Of a stretch of DNA of 64,000 nucleotides, positions 52,503-62,759 are shown in pieces. The notes beneath the pieces were generated by a model that saw only the letters and a program-made list of their open reading frames with translations, was not told the origin of the DNA and searched no databases. Each line of letters begins with the position of its first letter. Within the stretch, counting starts at the first letter, position 1. This DNA comes from Halomonas sp. GT (GTDB lineage: Bacteria; Pseudomonadota; Gammaproteobacteria; Pseudomonadales; Halomonadaceae), in contig NZ_CP020562.1 of assembly GCF_002082565.1 (NCBI RefSeq), positions 1-64,000 on the forward strand. The letters are read 5' to 3'. Made by a program: the position numbers and the translations under genes.

Positions 52503-52877
52503 TCAGCCACCTGCTAATTTAACTTGGTAGCCTAACGATGTTAATGCTTGCTGTAGCGTTTCCCGATGATCTCCCTGAATTTCGATAATGCCATCCTTTA
52601 CAGCACCACCGGTGCCACAGCGTTTCTTCAATGTCTTAGCAAGCGTTTTCAACTCTGCATTGGAAAGCGGTATACCGCGAATGGTGGTAACCCCTTTCCC
52701 CTTACGACCACTGGTTTCACGTCGGATGCGCACAATCCCGTCTAAATCAGCAAGGCGTGCTTGCTCGCTGGTATCTGCGCAGCGGCAGTGGTCGATAGAC
52801 TCGCGGCAGCTTGGGCAAGTCTTGCCTTGTTCTGTTGAATACACAAGGCCGCCGAGCTGATCACGTAATGAAGCCAT
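52503..52877 (-). CDS. SUI1/eIF1 family translation initiation-like protein (YciH)
   Basis: The 124-residue protein has an N-terminal zinc-finger-like CPSCRESIDHCRC and a C-terminal SUI1 domain with the basic patch GRKGKGVTTIRGI, KKRCGTGGAVKDGIIEIQGDH. E. coli YciH is the homologue and may influence start-codon selection. ATG 52877 lies 2 bases after the stop of the upstream HAD gene, which favours coupled translation; the frame is open upstream to 52919 but overlaps that gene. Confidence 0.92.
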   Translation of the reverse strand: MASLRDQLGGLVYSTEQGKTCPSCRESIDHCRCADTSEQARLADLDGIVRIRRETSGRKGKGVTTIRGIPLSNAELKTLAKTLKKRCGTGGAVKDGIIEIQGDHRETLQQALTSLGYQVKLAGG

Positions 52878-52879
52878 AC

Positions 52880-53578
52880 TTATTTCTCTATTGAATGTTG
52901 AGGCACTGGCATCTGCCACTTTTCATGAGTAAGGCGCTCAACGACTGCAGGCAACTGATACATATTGCTGATCATAATAGCGCCTTCAGGTGTAGTTTCA
53001 GCGTCCGGGTAGCGATTCAAGTGAATGACGGTCATGCCAGCTTGTAGTGCTGCCCTAACGCCAACGAGTGCGTCATCGATGGCAATACAATCACTTGCTG
53101 CAAAACCCATAATACTAGCTGCATGAAGGTGAAGACAGGGCTCTGGTTTCCAGCAGTTAGCGGTATAACCGCTAAACAAACGCTTACCAAAGTAGGTGGC
53201 TAGGCCGGTTGCTTGTAAAGCAGTATGAATTTTGCTCTCAGGCCCATTAGAGACAACCGCACTCGGGTAATTATTAAGCACCTCTAGAGATTCATGGGCA
53301 CCAGGAATCGCCTTTAGCTCGCTAGTTAAACGATTAGCTAAGCTGGTTCGCATCGAGTGCTCCATGCTAGCTAATTGATCTTCATCGACATTACCGTAAC
53401 GCTGCTGTAACTCTGCCACAATTCGTCGAAAACGGGCACCTCGAAACTCTCCGAGATAATCGGTGGATTTAAAGGGTAAGCCTACCGAATTTAGACCGAT
53501 AGCCATTTCTTCAGCCAGAAGGGGCTCGCTATCAACGAGAGTGCCATCACAATCAAACAGCAAAAGTGGAAGCGGCAT
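52880..53578 (-). CDS. HAD-superfamily phosphatase (subfamily IA)
   Basis: The 232-residue protein has the nucleophile motif LLFDCDGTLVDSE near the N-terminus, a four-helix cap, motif II VVSNGPESK and the C-terminal motif CIAIDDALVGVRAALQAG. It resembles the YieH/phosphoglycolate-phosphatase group; the substrate cannot be told. Start choice: AAGGA abuts the upstream ATG at 53584 and is 6 bases from ATG 53578, so I prefer the latter. It lies directly upstream of yciH. Confidence 0.86.
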   Translation of the reverse strand: MPLPLLLFDCDGTLVDSEPLLAEEMAIGLNSVGLPFKSTDYLGEFRGARFRRIVAELQQRYGNVDEDQLASMEHSMRTSLANRLTSELKAIPGAHESLEVLNNYPSAVVSNGPESKIHTALQATGLATYFGKRLFSGYTANCWKPEPCLHLHAASIMGFAASDCIAIDDALVGVRAALQAGMTVIHLNRYPDAETTPEGAIMISNMYQLPAVVERLTHEKWQMPVPQHSIEK

Positions 53579-53827
53579 TGTCATTCCTTGCAGCGTCTTT
53601 TGCGCTGCCCGTGTTAGTTTAAGCCGACCATACTGCTATTGAACGAGATTTTGAGCTCTTTGTGAACACTGTTTGATAATTTTTTATAGGTTTATATCAA
53701 GGTGCCCAAGGAAAGTGCTGACTGATAGCTTCATTGTTGGGGACAGGAATGGCTTTTTAAAGCAATAACACTGATGCGTAGCCATGTTTAGACTAAGCTT
53801 TGATAACCACAATAAAGGAGAGCGTCG

Positions 53828-54151
53828 ATGCGATTTACACCGTGGGTGTTTTCAATTGCTTTTTGTACATCCCTACTAGTGGCAGGGCAAGCGCAAGCTG
53901 AAATGTCAGATTCAGATAATGCGCAGCATGACGCATTAGACGATGCGGCATTAGAAGAGAAATATGGTATCAAGGCAGGATCACTTCAGCGAGATGAGCC
54001 CACTTCCAACGGCGCTGAGGAAACCAGCGACGATGAAAGCAACCATAGTGATAATGAAGAAGACACAGAGGGAGGTACAGGAGGAACTGGTAGTGCCGAA
54101 GATGCAATTGAAAGCGGTGAGGGTGAGCAGAGCAACGACGATAACGAATAG
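53828..54151 (+). CDS. Small secreted, highly acidic protein of unknown function
   Basis: The 107-residue protein has a Sec signal peptide (about 1-24; basic start, FSIAFCTSLLVAG core, probable AQA cleavage). The mature part is about 83 residues rich in Asp, Glu, Ser, Gly and Asn, with an EEDTEGGTGGTGSAED stretch and no Cys. Such composition suits a soluble periplasmic or surface protein in a halophile, perhaps disordered or cation-binding, but that is inference. AAGGAGAG is at ideal spacing before ATG 53828. I do not recognise a family. Confidence 0.78.
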   Translation: MRFTPWVFSIAFCTSLLVAGQAQAEMSDSDNAQHDALDDAALEEKYGIKAGSLQRDEPTSNGAEETSDDESNHSDNEEDTEGGTGGTGSAEDAIESGEGEQSNDDNE

Positions 54152-54156
54152 AGCTT

Positions 54157-54498
54157 TTAGCGTGTTAAGCGTCGTGAATTAGCGCTACTACGTCGATGGT
54201 AGGGTTTCATGGTCTTTTGGCTGGTGACCCACCAAGGAGCATAGTGACCGTTCATAGCGTTCAATAACGTTTTTTGCATAACAAGGCCAGCTTCAATGCT
54301 GGCCTCCATTTTTTCGGTCACCATGCGTTGGTTTTCGCGCATCATTGAAGGACTGAAAAATGGCTGTGTTTGCCACATCTGTTGACGCATAGCGATGGTG
54401 GACAGCGATGAGCTCCACAGTTCAAACGCCATAAACCCCGCTTTCCACATATCAAACATGGCCAACGGCGTCGTCGATGTTGTAGAAGAGTACTTCAT
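54157..54498 (-). CDS. Small conserved-looking helical protein, unknown (phasin-like features)
   Basis: A 113-residue protein rich in Met, Trp and Gln (FDMWKAGFMAFELWSSSLST, then MVTEKMEASIEAGLVMQK), predicted mostly amphipathic helix with a basic C-terminal tail. That pattern resembles small phasin-like or membrane-surface proteins, but I cannot assign a family. AGGTAG lies upstream of the ATG. It converges on the secreted acidic protein gene with a 5-base gap and precedes the fba terminator region. Confidence 0.7.
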   Translation of the reverse strand: MKYSSTTSTTPLAMFDMWKAGFMAFELWSSSLSTIAMRQQMWQTQPFFSPSMMRENQRMVTEKMEASIEAGLVMQKTLLNAMNGHYAPWWVTSQKTMKPYHRRSSANSRRLTR

Positions 54499-54569
54499 AG
54501 GGGACTACCTGCTGAGAGAATAATTAGTTACAACCCCTCTAGTATTAGCCTATATATGCTGCGTTGCAA

Positions 54570-54598
54570 TAAAATAAGGCGGCCAACCGGCCGCCTTA
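54570..54598 (-). terminator. fba: Rho-independent terminator after fba
   Basis: AAGGCGGCC and GGCCGCCTT form a 9-bp stem (54576-54597). On the minus strand it is followed by ATTTTATT, which ends the tkt-lrgAB-epd-pgk-fba cluster. Confidence 0.82.
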
Positions 54599-54620
54599 AG
54601 GGGAATACGTGAAGAGAAAG

Positions 54621-55685
54621 TTACTTCACTTTCGGTGCCAGCTCACCACGCTCGTAGCGCTGGAACATAACTTCTAGACTGACCGGTTTGATTTTGCTCG
54701 CATTACCAGCAGTGCCGAAGGCTTCATAGCGCGCGATACACAGATCACGCATAGCCGTCACCGTTTCTTTAAGGAATTTGCGTGGGTCAAATTCAGAAGG
54801 GTTTTGAGCCATAAAGCGACGGACGGCTCCCGTAGAGGCAAGACGCAAATCGGTGTCGATGTTTACTTTACGAACACCGTATTTAATGCCTTCGATGATC
54901 TCTTCGACCGGCACACCATACGTTTCCGGAATTTGACCGCCATACTGGTTAATCACTTCCAGCCACTCTTGTGGCACGGATGATGAGCCATGCATTACCA
55001 AATGCGTGTCGGGAATGCGCGCATGGATCTCTTTAATACGTTGGATCGACAGGGTGTCGCCAGTGGGTGGCTTCGTAAATTTATAAGCCCCGTGGCTGGT
55101 ACCAATGGCGATAGCCAGCGCATCCACGTGGGTTGCTTTGACAAACTCAGCGGCTTCTTCAGGGTCGGTGAGCATCTGTTCCATGTCCAGCTTGCCCTCG
55201 GCACCAATGCCATCTTCCTCGCCAGCCATGCCCGTCTCTAAGCTGCCTAGGCAGCCTAGCTCGCCTTCAACGGAGACACCACAAGCATGCGCCATTTCTA
55301 CAGCACGACGAGTGACATCGACGTTGTAGTCATAGTCCATCGGTGTTTTACCGTCTTCACCCAAAGAGCCGTCCATCATTACCGAGGAGAAGCCGAGTTG
55401 AATAGAGCGTTGGCAAACAGCAGGGCTAGTGCCGTGGTCCTGATGCATCACGACTGGAATGTGCGGGAATTCTTCAACTGCTGCCAAGATCAGGTGGCGT
55501 AGGAAGGGAGCACCGGCATATTTCCGCGCGCCAGCAGAGGCTTGCACGATAACCGGAGAGTCAGTGGCGTCAGCAGCTTCCATGATGGCGCGCATCTGCT
55601 CGAGGTTATTTACGTTGAATGCTGGAATACCGTAGCCATATTCGGCTGCGTGGTCGAGCATTTGGCGCATGCTGATCAAAGCCAT
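54621..55685 (-). CDS. fba: Fructose-bisphosphate aldolase, class II (CbbA/Fba type)
   Basis: A Zn-dependent aldolase that joins or splits fructose 1,6-bisphosphate. The 354-residue protein has [15 protein letters not shown] (Zn His), [26 protein letters not shown] and a glycine-rich phosphate loop. It begins [20 protein letters not shown], typical of the roughly 350-residue subgroup used in glycolysis/gluconeogenesis and the Calvin cycle. It is the last gene of the carbon cluster, 65 bp after pgk. Confidence 0.95.
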   Translation of the reverse strand: MALISMRQMLDHAAEYGYGIPAFNVNNLEQMRAIMEAADATDSPVIVQASAGARKYAGAPFLRHLILAAVEEFPHIPVVMHQDHGTSPAVCQRSIQLGFSSVMMDGSLGEDGKTPMDYDYNVDVTRRAVEMAHACGVSVEGELGCLGSLETGMAGEEDGIGAEGKLDMEQMLTDPEEAAEFVKATHVDALAIAIGTSHGAYKFTKPPTGDTLSIQRIKEIHARIPDTHLVMHGSSSVPQEWLEVINQYGGQIPETYGVPVEEIIEGIKYGVRKVNIDTDLRLASTGAVRRFMAQNPSEFDPRKFLKETVTAMRDLCIARYEAFGTAGNASKIKPVSLEVMFQRYERGELAPKVK

Positions 55686-55750
55686 GGGATCACCTTAGTT
55701 GGGTTGTATGTAGGTACAAAGGCAGTGAGCGTGCCATTTTGTTTCACAAT

Positions 55751-56920
55751 TTAACTGCGCTGAGCGGCAGCCTCGAGTGCGGCGACGGCAGGCAACTGCT
55801 TGCCTTCAACGTACTCAAGAAATGCGCCACCGCCAGTAGAGATATAGGAAACGCGGTCAGCAATGGCATATTTATCAATCGCCGCTAACGTATCACCGCC
55901 TCCTGCGATAGAGAAAGCGCTACTGTCGGCAATCGCCTGAGAAAGCACTTCGGTTCCTTTACCAAACTGATCAATTTCAAATACACCGACAGGGCCATTC
56001 CACAAAATAGTGCCTGCATTTTTCAGTAAGCTGGCTAAGTGGCTAGCAGTTTCGGGGCCGATATCCAGAATCATTTCGTTATCAGCGACCTGATCAACTG
56101 GCTTGACAACCGCTTCTGCGGAATCAGAAAACTCAGTGGCAACGACGACATCCGTCGGTAATGGAATGGCTACTTTTTCCATGAGTGCTTTTGCCTGGCC
56201 AATTAAATCTGCCTCAAAGAGCGATTTGCCAACATTATAGCCTGCCGCAGCGATAAACGTGTTGGCGATACCACCGCCAACAATCAGTTGGTCGCATTTG
56301 TCTGAAAGGGCGGTGAGTACGTCTAACTTGGTGGATACTTTAGAACCGCCTACAATCGCTGTCATAGGCCGCGCCGGGTTTGCCAATGCTTTTTCAAGCG
56401 CATCAAGCTCTTGCGCAAGCAGCGGTCCTGCACACGCCTGTGGGGCAAAGCGCGCCACGCCGTGAGTAGAAGCCTGCGCGCGATGAGCCGTACCGAAGGC
56501 ATCCATTACAAAAACGTCGCATAACGCTGCGTATTGTTTGGAAAGCTGTTCGTCGTCTTTTTTCTCACCGTTGTTAAAGCGCACGTTTTCTAGCAGCACA
56601 ACATCGCCGTTAGCCAATGTTGGCGCTGTATCGAGATAATCGCTAATTAGCGTTACGGGACGGCTAAGCAACTCGCCTAAGCGCTCTGCGACGGGAGCGA
56701 GTGAAAATTCTTCAGCAGGCTCTCCTTCAGTCGGGCGGCCTAAGTGACTCATTAGCATCACTTTCGCACCTGCTTGAGCTGCTGCCTGAATAGTCGGCAG
56801 CGCTGCGCGAAGACGGGCGTCACTGGAAACACGGCCATGTTTGATCGGTACGTTAAGGTCTTCACGAATCAGCACGCGCTGCCCTTCCAGGGGCAGATCG
56901 GTCATTTTTTGCACGTTCAT
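55751..56920 (-). CDS. pgk: Phosphoglycerate kinase
   Basis: Pgk transfers phosphate between 1,3-bisphosphoglycerate and ADP. The 389-residue two-domain protein has [33 protein letters not shown] and [14 protein letters not shown] near the C-terminus. ATG 56920 has AGGA about 10 bases upstream and gives the standard length (387 in E. coli); the frame is open to 57040, overlapping epd. It lies between epd and fba. Confidence 0.96.
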   Translation of the reverse strand: MNVQKMTDLPLEGQRVLIREDLNVPIKHGRVSSDARLRAALPTIQAAAQAGAKVMLMSHLGRPTEGEPAEEFSLAPVAERLGELLSRPVTLISDYLDTAPTLANGDVVLLENVRFNNGEKKDDEQLSKQYAALCDVFVMDAFGTAHRAQASTHGVARFAPQACAGPLLAQELDALEKALANPARPMTAIVGGSKVSTKLDVLTALSDKCDQLIVGGGIANTFIAAAGYNVGKSLFEADLIGQAKALMEKVAIPLPTDVVVATEFSDSAEAVVKPVDQVADNEMILDIGPETASHLASLLKNAGTILWNGPVGVFEIDQFGKGTEVLSQAIADSSAFSIAGGGDTLAAIDKYAIADRVSYISTGGGAFLEYVEGKQLPAVAALEAAAQRS

Positions 56921-56967
56921 GTGAGCGGTTTCCTCGTGTTCAAGCAGATGAAAAGACATGATGCAGC

Positions 56968-58011
56968 CTAGCGAGCGTTGCTTTTGGAAAGCGATGCCAG
57001 CCGTTGGGTGATATCCAGCATACGATTGGCAAAGCCCCATTCATTATCAAACCAACACAGCAGCTTAATTAAGCGTGTCCCTGCGACCCGTGTTTGCGTG
57101 GCGTCTAGGATGCCAGAGCGTGGATCATGATTAAAATCTATCGATGCCATGGGGGCTTCGGTATAGCCTAATACGCCAGCTAGGCGCTGCTGGCTGGCAC
57201 ATCTAAGTAAGTCGTTAACGTGCTCGGCGCTCGTGTCACAGCGCACAGTCAATGCGGCATCCATGGCAGAGACATTAATAGTTGGCACGCGCACATGTAG
57301 GCATTCAAAACGACCGGACAGGCTTGGCATCAAGCGGCTGATTCCGACGGCCAGCCCAGTATCCACGGGGACAATGGACTGCATGGCCGAGCGTGTCAGG
57401 CGCAGATCCGTTTGATGATAAGCATCAATGACGGGCTGGTCGTTCATGGCCGAGTGGATGGTGGTGGTAACGCCGTGTTCAAGCCCCAGTGCTTCGTCCA
57501 GCACGGTGAGTAACGGGACGAGGCAGTTGGTGGTGCATGAGGCTGCTGAGAGAATGCGGTGGGAGAGTGTGAGCTCATGTTCGTTGATGCCCCACACAAT
57601 CGTCGTATCCACATCGCTTTCGGCGGGTTGCGAAAACAGCAGCCGCTTAGCGCCAGCGGTTAAATGCTGTTCTGCCGTCGCTCGGTCCTTGAAACTACCT
57701 GAGCATTCCAGAACTAAATCAATGTCTAATGCTGCCCAGGGCAGAGCCTGTGGGTCACGTTCGCAAAGAACGTGTATGCGCCGGCCATTGATAAGTAGGC
57801 ATTCACCGTCATTGTCTACCTCGCCAGGGAAACGGCCATGGGTCGTATCGTAGCGAGTAAGGTAGGTAATCGTCGCAAGATCAGATAGCTCATTGATGGC
57901 GACAACTTCAATTTCTGGGTGGTTGCGCTCAACCAACGCTCTTAACACGCATTGGCCAATGCGTCCGTAACCATTAATGGCAATTCGATATGTCGAGTTT
58001 GCATTAGCCAT
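56968..58011 (-). CDS. epd: Erythrose-4-phosphate dehydrogenase (GAPDH family)
   Basis: Epd oxidises erythrose 4-phosphate to erythronate 4-phosphate for pyridoxal phosphate synthesis; it is a paralogue of GAPDH. The 347-residue protein has the NAD site [20 protein letters not shown], catalytic Cys159 in [12 protein letters not shown] and [15 protein letters not shown] at the end. Features that favour Epd over Gap are [21 protein letters not shown] and [18 protein letters not shown]. Its place upstream of pgk-fba is as in E. coli. Some GAPDH activity cannot be excluded. Confidence 0.88.
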   Translation of the reverse strand: MANANSTYRIAINGYGRIGQCVLRALVERNHPEIEVVAINELSDLATITYLTRYDTTHGRFPGEVDNDGECLLINGRRIHVLCERDPQALPWAALDIDLVLECSGSFKDRATAEQHLTAGAKRLLFSQPAESDVDTTIVWGINEHELTLSHRILSAASCTTNCLVPLLTVLDEALGLEHGVTTTIHSAMNDQPVIDAYHQTDLRLTRSAMQSIVPVDTGLAVGISRLMPSLSGRFECLHVRVPTINVSAMDAALTVRCDTSAEHVNDLLRCASQQRLAGVLGYTEAPMASIDFNHDPRSGILDATQTRVAGTRLIKLLCWFDNEWGFANRMLDITQRLASLSKSNAR

Positions 58012-58071
58012 GTCGCGAAGCGGCTCTCAAAAAATTGCTCAATGATAGCGTATTTCAACTGAGTTTGTTTT

Positions 58072-58791
58072 TCAGCTGACCGTGCCGATCAGCCGCCAAG
58101 CGAGTGGCAGCAGCAGCGCGGTAAAAATACCGGTTAGACTCATGCCTAACGAGGCAAACGCGCCAGCCGTTGGGCTTAGTTCAAATGCTCGCACAGTGCC
58201 AATGGCATGGCCATTAAGACCCAGTGCGAAACCAATAATGCGCTCATCGTTAATTTTCAGCAGCCGAGCAACGACACTCACGAAGGGTATGGTAACCACT
58301 CCTGTCATTAACAGTGCCCCCATCAGTAACGCTACGTTGCCGCCGAGCTGTTCAGTAATGCCGATGGCGATTGGCGCGGTGACTGATTTTGCGGCGAGTG
58401 ACGCCAAAATAGTGGGACTAGCCCCCATTAGCCAAGCAATGCCTATTGCGTAGCAGGCCGCTAGTGCGGCGGCGATCGGTAAACAAAGTGTCAGCGGCTG
58501 CCAAAGTTCACGAATGCGCGGCAGTTGTTGATAGAGTGGCATGCCCAAGGCAACGGTCGCCGGCCCTAACAAAATGGTGAGCCATGAGGCCCCTTGTTGG
58601 TAAATCGAATAAGGCAGCCCTATCGCGACGAGTGCCGCTGCTAATAGCAACGCTGCGATTAAAATAGCGGGTAGCCAAGAAGGGTTACGCAAGCGCTTAA
58701 AGATCAGGTTGCCGAGCAAATAAGCTGCAAGTGTAAGTCCTACAGCAAACAGCGGTGTGGCTGTTAGAGTGGACAGCACGTCAGTGGGCAT
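58072..58791 (-). CDS. LrgB-family membrane protein
   Basis: A 239-residue polytopic membrane protein with repeated hydrophobic spans. Family features include LAAKSVTAPIAIGITEQLGG in the middle and FALGLNGHAIGTVRAFELSPTAGAFASLGM near the end. With LrgA it forms a pair linked to murein hydrolase control or glycolate/pyruvate transport in other bacteria; the role here is unknown. ATG 58791 overlaps the lrgA stop by 11 bases; an in-frame TTG at 58803 also exists. Confidence 0.88.
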   Translation of the reverse strand: MPTDVLSTLTATPLFAVGLTLAAYLLGNLIFKRLRNPSWLPAILIAALLLAAALVAIGLPYSIYQQGASWLTILLGPATVALGMPLYQQLPRIRELWQPLTLCLPIAAALAACYAIGIAWLMGASPTILASLAAKSVTAPIAIGITEQLGGNVALLMGALLMTGVVTIPFVSVVARLLKINDERIIGFALGLNGHAIGTVRAFELSPTAGAFASLGMSLTGIFTALLLPLAWRLIGTVS

Positions 58792-59134
58792 CTGATCGCC
58801 CAATTAGCCGTTGTAATAACCATAACGTGGTAATCACGCTTAATAACGTCCCTAGCAATAGCGCAATAAGTATGGCGAACCACTGACCCGCGAGTTCATC
58901 CAGAATAAAGAACACGCCAACGACGCCTGGCATAATCAACATGGCCAGAAGCGCGATTAACGGTTGTGCTGCGGCCGCCAAACTTGAAGGCACACGGCCT
59001 AAGACAGCAAGGGTAGCGCATAGCAATAGCATGCCCACCACCCCTGAAGAAAAAGGTAAACCGGAGAAGTGGATGACCACTTCCCCAATTAACCAATAGC
59101 TAATTAGCCATAGCAGACCATTTAGCGCAGGCAT
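58781..59134 (-). CDS. LrgA/CidA-family membrane protein
   Basis: A 117-residue protein with about four membrane spans (LLWLISYWLIGEVVIHFSGLP, GVVGMLLLCATLAVL, PLIALLAMLIMPGVVGVFFI, WFAILIALLLGTLLSVITT). The second and third match the LrgA/CidA holin-like family. It begins 34 bp after the tkt stop and overlaps lrgB, so it may be expressed with the tkt operon. Insertion of this pair between tkt and epd is unusual. Confidence 0.88.
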   Translation of the reverse strand: MPALNGLLWLISYWLIGEVVIHFSGLPFSSGVVGMLLLCATLAVLGRVPSSLAAAAQPLIALLAMLIMPGVVGVFFILDELAGQWFAILIALLLGTLLSVITTLWLLQRLIGRSDAH

Positions 59135-59167
59135 GGCAGAACCCGCGCTAGATCAGCCTGCATGGCG

Positions 59168-61159
59168 TTAGGCCAGTAGCTCATTAGCCTGCTTAACAAT
59201 ATTTTCAACCGTAAAGCCGAAATGCTTGAACAGTTCGCCCGCAGGTGCCGATTCACCGTAGGTGGTCATGCCGATAACACGACCATCCAGGCCAACGTAC
59301 TTGTACCAATAGTCGGCATGACCCGCTTCGATCGCAATCCGTTTAGTGACTGCCTTCGGCAGTACACTTTCACGGTATTCCGCGTCCTGGCCATTAAAAC
59401 GGTAGGTTGACGGCATGGAGACCACGCGCACTGCTTTACCTTGCTGCTCTAGTTCTGCTGCTGCGTCCATGGCAAGCGATACTTCAGAGCCGGTGGCAAT
59501 CAAAATCAGCTCGGGTGTGCCGACGCTGTCTTTCAAAATGTAGCCACCGCGCTGAATGGCCGCTAGTTGCGCCTTGGTGCGCTGCTGGTGAGGCAAGTTC
59601 TGGCGCGAGAGTACCAACGCGGTGGGGCCGGAGTGGCGTTTCACCGCTGCATCCCAGGAAGCCGCTGTTTCAACCGCGTCACAGGGGCGCCATGTGTTCA
59701 GGTTAGGCGTTGTGCGCAGGCTGGTCAGCTGCTCAATCGGCTGGTGGGTGGGACCATCTTCGCCCAGGCCAATAGAGTCATGGGTAAATACATAAATGGC
59801 TTGCTGGCCCATCAGCGCGGCCATCCGCACGGCGTTACGCATGTATTCCATGAAAATCAGGAAGGTCGCGCCATAAGGAACGAAACCACCGTGAAGGGCG
59901 ATACCATTCATCACCGCGCCCATGCCGAACTCACGTACCCCGTAGTGCAGATAATTGCCGCTAGCGTCTTCTGGAGTGATTGCCTTGGCGCCCTTCCAGA
60001 AGGTCAAGTTAGATGGCGCGAGATCGGCGCTACCGCCGAGTAGCTCGGGCATTTGCGGGCCGATAACATTCAACGCTTCAAAAGAGGCCTTACGAGAGGC
60101 AATGCTTTCACCCTTCTCTTGAGCTTGCTCAATGAGCGCGGCGGTTGAAAGTTCTGCCGGTAGCTGCGCCTTCATGCGGCGCTCAAACTCTTTGGCTTCG
60201 GCTGGGAATGCTTCGGCATAACGGGCGAAGCGGACATCCCACTCCTGCTGGCGGGTTTTGCCAGCGTTACGGGCATCCCAAGCAGAATAAACGGGCTCGG
60301 GGATATGGAACGGTGCGTGTTCCCAGCCGAGTTGCTTACGGGCGAGGGCCACTTCGTCGTCACCTAAGGGTGCGCCGTGAGCCTCTTCTTTACCCTGTTT
60401 GTTAGGTGCGCCAAAGCCAATGATCGTTTTGCAGATAATCAGGCTCGGCTTATCGTCGTGGCTCTTGGCTAATTCAATAGCCGCTTTGATCTCTTCCGGC
60501 TTATGACCGTCGACGTTTGGCACCACGTGCCAGCCGTACGCCTCAAAGCGCTTAGCGGTGTCATCGGTAAACCAGCCTTCAACCTCACCATCAATAGAGA
60601 TGCCGTTATCGTCATACAGGGCAATCAGCTTGCCAAGCTGCTGAGTACCCGCCAGCGACGCGGCTTCATGGGAGATGCCTTCCATTAAGCAGCCGTCACC
60701 TAGGAAGCACCACGTATGGTGATCAACAATGGTGTGGCCAGGGCGATTAAACTGCGCTGCCAGCGTTTTTTCAGCAATCGCAAAACCAACGGCGTTGGCG
60801 AAACCTTGGCCCAGGGGGCCGGTGGTGGTTTCGATGCCTGGGGCGTAGCCAAATTCCGGATGGCCAGCCGTGGGCGAATGCAACTGGCGGAAGTTCTGCA
60901 GCTGTTCCAGGCTTAATTCATAGCCGCTGAGGTGCAGCAGCGAGTAAAGCAGCATTGAGCCGTGGCCATTAGACAACACGAACCGATCGCGATCAGCCCA
61001 CTTGGGATCTTCGGGGTTGTGCTTGAGGTAGTCATTCCACAGCACCTCGGCGATATCAGCCATGCCCATAGGCGCGCCAGGGTGGCCAGATTTGGCCTTC
61101 TGAACAGCATCCATGGAAAGGGCGCGAATGGCATTGGCCAGCTCAAAACGGGACGGCAT
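59168..61159 (-). CDS. tkt: Transketolase
   Basis: A thiamine-diphosphate enzyme of the pentose phosphate pathway. The 663-residue protein (E. coli TktA 663) has [26 protein letters not shown] at the N-terminus, the ThDP motif [19 protein letters not shown] and [21 protein letters not shown], with [16 protein letters not shown] late. GAGGAG lies upstream of the ATG. It heads the leftward carbon cluster, divergent from metK with a 247-bp gap. Confidence 0.97.
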   Translation of the reverse strand: MPSRFELANAIRALSMDAVQKAKSGHPGAPMGMADIAEVLWNDYLKHNPEDPKWADRDRFVLSNGHGSMLLYSLLHLSGYELSLEQLQNFRQLHSPTAGHPEFGYAPGIETTTGPLGQGFANAVGFAIAEKTLAAQFNRPGHTIVDHHTWCFLGDGCLMEGISHEAASLAGTQQLGKLIALYDDNGISIDGEVEGWFTDDTAKRFEAYGWHVVPNVDGHKPEEIKAAIELAKSHDDKPSLIICKTIIGFGAPNKQGKEEAHGAPLGDDEVALARKQLGWEHAPFHIPEPVYSAWDARNAGKTRQQEWDVRFARYAEAFPAEAKEFERRMKAQLPAELSTAALIEQAQEKGESIASRKASFEALNVIGPQMPELLGGSADLAPSNLTFWKGAKAITPEDASGNYLHYGVREFGMGAVMNGIALHGGFVPYGATFLIFMEYMRNAVRMAALMGQQAIYVFTHDSIGLGEDGPTHQPIEQLTSLRTTPNLNTWRPCDAVETAASWDAAVKRHSGPTALVLSRQNLPHQQRTKAQLAAIQRGGYILKDSVGTPELILIATGSEVSLAMDAAAELEQQGKAVRVVSMPSTYRFNGQDAEYRESVLPKAVTKRIAIEAGHADYWYKYVGLDGRVIGMTTYGESAPAGELFKHFGFTVENIVKQANELLA

Positions 61160-61406
61160 GGGGGTGCTCCTCGCCTGAAAACGGAAATAATAAAGGTGCT
61201 ATTGTCGCTGACTTCCCCGGCGGCGGCAAATTCTGGAGCCACGTTCTGGGAAGAACCCCCAACAGCGTGTAGACTCTGCCTCCCGAAGTGGTAGCGAAAA
61301 TAGTCGTGCCGCTTCTATATATGGGCAGGGAACTGAACTTCCTGCCATGATTTCCTGCTGATGCTGCGGTCACTCTGCAGCCGTCATACAGAGGGTCGAG
61401 AGCGCG

Positions 61407-62627
61407 ATGAGCGAATATTCCCTGTTTACCTCCGAGTCTGTCTCAGAAGGGCATCCTGATAAGATTGCCGACCAGATTTCCGACGCGGTACTAGATGCCA
61501 TTATCGCCCGAGATAAACAGGCCCGCGTTGCCTGTGAAACCATGGTGAAGACAGGCGTTGCCATTATTGCTGGTGAGATCACCACGTCTGCGTGGGTTGA
61601 TCTGGAAGCACTGGTGCGTGACGTGATTACTGATATTGGCTACACCTCATCTCGCGTGGGCTTTGATGGCGCAACTTGTGGGGTAATCAACCTGATCGGC
61701 AAGCAAAGCGTTGATATTGCTCAAGGTGTCGACCGCACGAAACCTGAAGATCAGGGTGCTGGCGATCAGGGATTGATGTTTGGCTACGCGACCAACGAAA
61801 CTGATTCGTTTATGCCGGCGCCAATTCACTACTCGCACCGTTTGGTTGAGCGTCAGGCGGAGCTGCGTAAAAACGGTCTGCTGCCGTGGCTACGCCCAGA
61901 TGCCAAAAGTCAGGTAACGTTCCGTTATAACGCGGAAGGCAAGCCCTGTGGTGTCGACGCCGTCGTATTGTCTACTCAGCACGACCCGGAAATCGGCCAA
62001 GATGACCTGCGCAAAATGGTTAAGCGCGAAATCGTCGAGCAAGTGATTCCCGCTGAGTGGCTGGATGAGCATACCCAGTACCACATTAATCCGACCGGCC
62101 AGTTTGTTATTGGTGGCCCGGTGGGCGACTGTGGCTTAACAGGGCGTAAAATTATCGTCGATACGTACGGCGGTATGGCGCGTCATGGCGGTGGAGCTTT
62201 CTCTGGTAAAGACCCGTCTAAAGTTGACCGCAGCGCCGCTTACGCTGGCCGTTACGTGGCTAAAAACGTCGTTGCCGCAGGTCTGGCTGATAAGTGCGAA
62301 ATCCAGGTTTCCTACGCTATCGGCGTTGCCGAGCCGACGTCGGTTTCCATCGATACCTTCGGCACCGGTAAAATCGACGATGTTAAAATTGTCGAGCTAG
62401 TGCGTGAGCACTTTGATCTGCGCCCTTACGCGATTACCAAAATGCTCGATCTGCTACATCCGATGTATCGCCTCACGTCTGCTTATGGTCACTTTGGGCG
62501 TGAGCCGTTTGAGCATAGCTACAGCTGGGTAGATGACAAAGGCCAAGTTCATACAGAAACCTTTACCGCCTTCCCGTGGGAAAAAACTGATAAAGCCGAC
62601 ACTCTGCGCCAGGCTGCTGGTTTGTAA
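61407..62627 (+). CDS. metK: S-adenosylmethionine synthase
   Basis: MetK makes SAM from methionine and ATP. The 406-residue protein begins [23 protein letters not shown] with the ATP-binding His, and contains GAGDQG (about 114-119) and [19 protein letters not shown], the two family signatures. It is longer than E. coli MetK (384) by a C-terminal extension. The 247-bp region before it has no recognisable SAM riboswitch. A good terminator follows at 62666. Confidence 0.97.
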   Translation: MSEYSLFTSESVSEGHPDKIADQISDAVLDAIIARDKQARVACETMVKTGVAIIAGEITTSAWVDLEALVRDVITDIGYTSSRVGFDGATCGVINLIGKQSVDIAQGVDRTKPEDQGAGDQGLMFGYATNETDSFMPAPIHYSHRLVERQAELRKNGLLPWLRPDAKSQVTFRYNAEGKPCGVDAVVLSTQHDPEIGQDDLRKMVKREIVEQVIPAEWLDEHTQYHINPTGQFVIGGPVGDCGLTGRKIIVDTYGGMARHGGGAFSGKDPSKVDRSAAYAGRYVAKNVVAAGLADKCEIQVSYAIGVAEPTSVSIDTFGTGKIDDVKIVELVREHFDLRPYAITKMLDLLHPMYRLTSAYGHFGREPFEHSYSWVDDKGQVHTETFTAFPWEKTDKADTLRQAAGL

Positions 62628-62665
62628 CAAGACGTGTGACGGTAGTGTAAGCATGTCGATAACGT

Positions 62666-62695
62666 GCCCCTTGGCTGATGCCAAGGGGCTTTTTA
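62666..62695 (+). terminator. metK: Rho-independent terminator after metK
   Basis: GCCCCTTGG and CCAAGGGGC form a 9-bp stem with loop CTGATG, followed by TTTTTATT. Confidence 0.92.
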
Positions 62696-62759
62696 TTGCG
62701 TTGAATGTTTATTTTTCACTATGCGCTAAGGTCACTCTTCTCATCTGGCGTTTTATTAG

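Noticed and set aside
61160..61406. A possible SAM riboswitch upstream of metK
   Set aside because: I could not recognise conserved SAM riboswitch helices or a terminator/antiterminator pair; SAM riboswitches would be unusual in this group.
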